The translations under genes were made by a program, and so were the position numbers. Below are positions 61,391 through 64,000 of a stretch of 64,000 nucleotides of DNA, one piece after another. Positions within the stretch are counted from its first letter, which is position 1. Each line of letters opens with the position of its first letter. The stretch comes from Isoetes taiwanensis (lineage: Eukaryota > Streptophyta > Lycopodiopsida > Isoetales > Isoetaceae), in the NCBI GenBank assembly GCA_021234155.1, contig JAJEKV010000047.1, forward strand, positions 7,779,071 to 7,843,070. The letters run 5' to 3'. The notes beneath the pieces were generated by a model. It saw nothing but the letters and a program-made list of their open reading frames with translations, was not told the origin of the DNA and did no database searches.

Positions 61391-62900
61391 ATAAGAAAAG
61401 CGGATATATTAAACTACAATTTTTTTTTCGTTCGCGTGGTTGTTTTATAAGTTTAAACTACGCCAAAGGGAGTTTCGCGTAAAAGTTTAAACAAGATGGT
61501 TTCGCCAGCGAAGTTTTCTTTATATATAACGAGGCGCTTTTTCTTTATTTTTGCGCAGAACAAGGTAAACCACCTGTGCCCTGCTCCACAACCTGTGCCC
61601 CTTTGCCTTTTTTTTTTCATTTTCCTTAGTTTTTAAGCAAACCTAGTTAGTTTTTTGTTGTTTCTTTTATTGTAGGTGCGGGATTCCTACATAGTGAGGC
61701 CCTCGCTGTTGCCCCCTCCATTGAGGGGCGTGGCGATGGTGGCGTCTCGTTCTATGGTCGAATCCAGACTGATTTTTTTTAAAAAAATAATTAAAAAAAA
61801 AATAAAAAAAAAAACAATAGAACAAAAAGAATAAAAAAATGAGGAAAAAAATAATGAAATAAAAATAAAAGAAAAAAATAAGTGAGAAATTTGGTTGCCT
61901 ACCCTTTTATCGACAACAGTAGCAGTTAGTTTAGGGAGTTGATTAAGAGAGACTAGGTTTTAGAAGTTGAATGAGTGATCCTTGGCTGAGGCAGTGACCC
62001 TCGCTGGCGTGCCACATTGAATTGTGCCATGCCGAGGGTGGGTGTCATTGCGGATGTCGAGGATTGCTAGGGTCAACCTCCCATTGAGGTGTATAGCCCT
62101 CTCCTGCCGTTTGTTGGCTTCGGTCACGCGGTGCTGAAAGATGGGTGTTGTACTCTTATGGAAGGTTAGGAGAATATTTAATGTTGACAAAAGTCCAACA
62201 CTAATATATGGAGTGGTGTATATTTCATTAAATATTCGTGACTTTGTCAGGTGGTCTTATGCAATATGTTCAGTTGAGTGCCGCCAACCTCTTTGAGGGA
62301 GTTTCCTAATGGAGTCGATGGCGGGTCAGGATCATAAGTTAAACTTGTTGAAGAGAATGAGAAAAATGCATTTCATATAACCGTAACTGTCAAACTCAGT
62401 AGATTAACCATAGAGTGCCTATAACCGTCAACTTGAAACTCAGTAGGGTGCCTATAACTGTCAAGCTTGAAACTTAGTAGTTTACTAGAATCTTAATGAA
62501 CTATTTCCACGGCTTATTGACACTCACTAAAGTGGGTTTTTTTTTTCCCGGACTTTTAGGTATTGTTCTTTGCTTTGCTACAGGTTGGCATATCGCTATC
62601 TATACACGTTTCTTCTAAAGTCGCTATGAATCCACAAGAGTTAGGCGGGCTTAGACTAGAAGCGCAGAGCCTCACATGAGCCCTAAAGAAGGACCTAGGG
62701 TAGAAGCAGAGCCTCACATGAACCCGAGGCGAGTCCCCTACTAAGATCTGAGAGAAAAGATCAAGACCCCCAATGACCATGGTCCTCCTTAAGACCCGCT
62801 TTAATGAATTGGCTCGTGGCGAATATGTCTTTGCCACCCATCCGAGTTAGAGTTGATTACTACAGCAGGGCGAAGGATGGCTAGACTTCCACTCAAGCCT
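61391..62900. other. unassigned; TATA-like box and A-rich tract
   Basis: TATATATAACGAGGCGC at about 61542 could be a core promoter on the plus strand. From 61768 to 61882 the sequence is almost pure A with few T and G. A GTCAACTTGAAACTCAGTAG-type unit is repeated about three times at 62385-62480. No gene recognised. Confidence 0.3.
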
Positions 62901-62935
62901 CATGAGAGATCTTTGAAAGAGCTTTTGGGCCTCGA

Positions 62936-64000
62936 ATGATAGACCTAGAACCTGAAAAGATTGATTCTGAAAGGTATGCTTGGATAGATGGCAATGTATC
63001 CTGTACAACTAGAAATATGATTTATGCGGTGGCAAATCTAACTAGTCCGCGCTTGAGAGAGTCTTTAAAAGATAAGGCTGTGGAATGGAACCACGGCTTG
63101 GGCCGAATCGAAAGCTTAGAAAGGAAACCCATCAACCCCCCACCTAGTTAAGAAAGTGTTGGCACAGACTATTAGAGCCAAGCGTCCTGGTGAGACTGAT
63201 AAAGAGTGGGAAGCAAGAAAAAGGGCAGATGCCAAGACTATATGGTTTGCAATGTTGGATTCCTCTCAAATAATCAACAGGACCAGAATTGGTTCAGGAA
63301 CATATGGAGCGGTGTTCAAATGCAATATCTTGGGTTCTAGTTTTCTTAAAGGCGAACCCTATTGTGTTAAATTTCGAGAATGATGATGTGCGGTTAGAAT
63401 ACGGCCAGGCTGATGTGATAGTAAAGGCCATGATGAAAAATATGAGGGAATCACAAATGCGGGTTAGACATGGCTCTATCATACATTTGCATTGGTCGCA
63501 TAACCGGGTTGGAAAGAAGCAGATATTTCCCCCTACTGGAATGGGGGTTCTTTCTGCATCTCTTTTGTGCATCATGGAGATAATGAGTTTGCGGAGGCAT
63601 GCATTTAAGAGATTAGGGTATAAGCCCTACTTGTCGAGTCGGCGTCCATAAGCTTGAGCAACGAAGAAAGCAAGAGTTATATGTTGCTCAAAGAGTGGGT
63701 GATCTAACTATGCCGTTTTTAAGCGGCTTGCTTAAGCTTCATAAAGAGCACCATTTACACATGGACTTGCACCCGGGCAATGTCTTGTTTCATTTTGAAT
63801 TTGGGAAAGAGAGAGGATGCATGGACCCCAGGCTGTTTATATTGGTATATGTGACTGGGGAGAAGAACGGCTAATAGGCGAGCCTGTGGAAGTGAAGCGG
63901 TGGGCATACAAAGGCATGGATGCTGCTGCCAAAAAGGCGATTGAGAATGAAAGGCTTGCCTATCCATACATGCATGATGATTCGTATCGGGGTCCAAAAA
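62936..64000 (+). pseudogene. kinase-like gene, frameshifted, running off the right edge
   Basis: N-terminal piece 62936-63151 (IDLEPEKIDSERYAWIDG). After a shift, 63156-63383 reads KRPGETDKEWEARKRADAK, then the glycine-rich loop RIGSGTYGAVFKC and EPYCVKF (probable ATP-binding Lys). A further shift near 63385 leads to LEYGQADVIVKAMM...LLCIMEIMS and a stop at 63649-63651. The next frame carries LTMPFLSGLLKLHKEHH and the catalytic-loop motif HMDLHPGNVL (about 63755-63787). A last shift near 63830 gives VYIGICDWGEE, with DWG in place of DFG. The order of motifs is that of a protein-kinase fold with a HxDLHxxN loop. Continuous past 64000. Role unknown; at least four lesions. Confidence 0.65.

Overview
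The window looks like a gene-poor, transposon-rich nuclear segment of a land plant. Evidence: short GT-AG introns, plant-type glycosyltransferase and GILT genes, initiator-Met primer sites, PIF/Harbinger, hAT, Helitron-type and L1-type remnants, tRNA-headed SINEs, and AT-rich intergenic DNA. A non-seed plant such as a fern would fit the mix, but this is inference; no marker names the species.

Two genes look intact. At 1718-4417 (-) a single-exon 899-codon gene encodes a membrane-anchored GT64 glycosyltransferase followed by two glycogenin-like (GT8-like) repeats. At 50572-52471 (-) a six-exon gene encodes a 220-residue GILT-type thiol reductase. Nearly everything else is mobile DNA.

Layout: 1-1700, unassigned apart from a Helitron-type 3' end near 667. 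1718-4417, GT64 gene. 5308-5455, SINE copy. 6660-11286, head-to-tail array of four 5'-truncated LINE copies (A-D) and one tRNA-headed SINE, with a (TC)n run at every junction. 11287-28065, a 16.8-kb block that interrupts a (TC)n run; it carries a broken PIF/Harbinger-type transposase (+), a proline-rich ORF (-) and a broken Myb/SANT gene (-). Nested inside it, at 14153-26451, is a 12.3-kb element with perfect 26-bp terminal inverted repeats, large tandem-repeat fields rich in TGTGGTG/CACCACA, and a decayed transposase-like gene on the minus strand. 28066-31946, second part of the LINE array (copies E and F). 33215-33358, another tRNA-headed SINE. 34280-37442 and 38932-40790, two decayed hAT transposases, the first interrupted by a 922-bp hAT-type MITE and a SINE. 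41000-50500, mostly unassigned, with short tandem duplications, a second Helitron-type 3' end and a PIF1-like helicase remnant. 54245-61127, three copies of a 145-bp LTR (TRIM-like), a roughly 1-kb inverted repeat and an L1-type LINE remnant. 61264-61390, a cluster of short palindromes. 62936-64000, a decayed kinase-like gene running off the right edge.

The most interesting system is the LINE/SINE family in the (TC)n runs. All six LINE copies end in the same small stem-loop (with one compensatory base-pair change), then a short pentamer or microsatellite tail, and in five of six cases (TC)n. A tRNA-headed SINE sits in the same kind of junction with a LINE-like 3' tail, and a second short retroposon family carries the same tail stem-loop. 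This suggests a non-LTR element that recognises its own 3' hairpin and inserts at TC microsatellites, with SINEs using its machinery.
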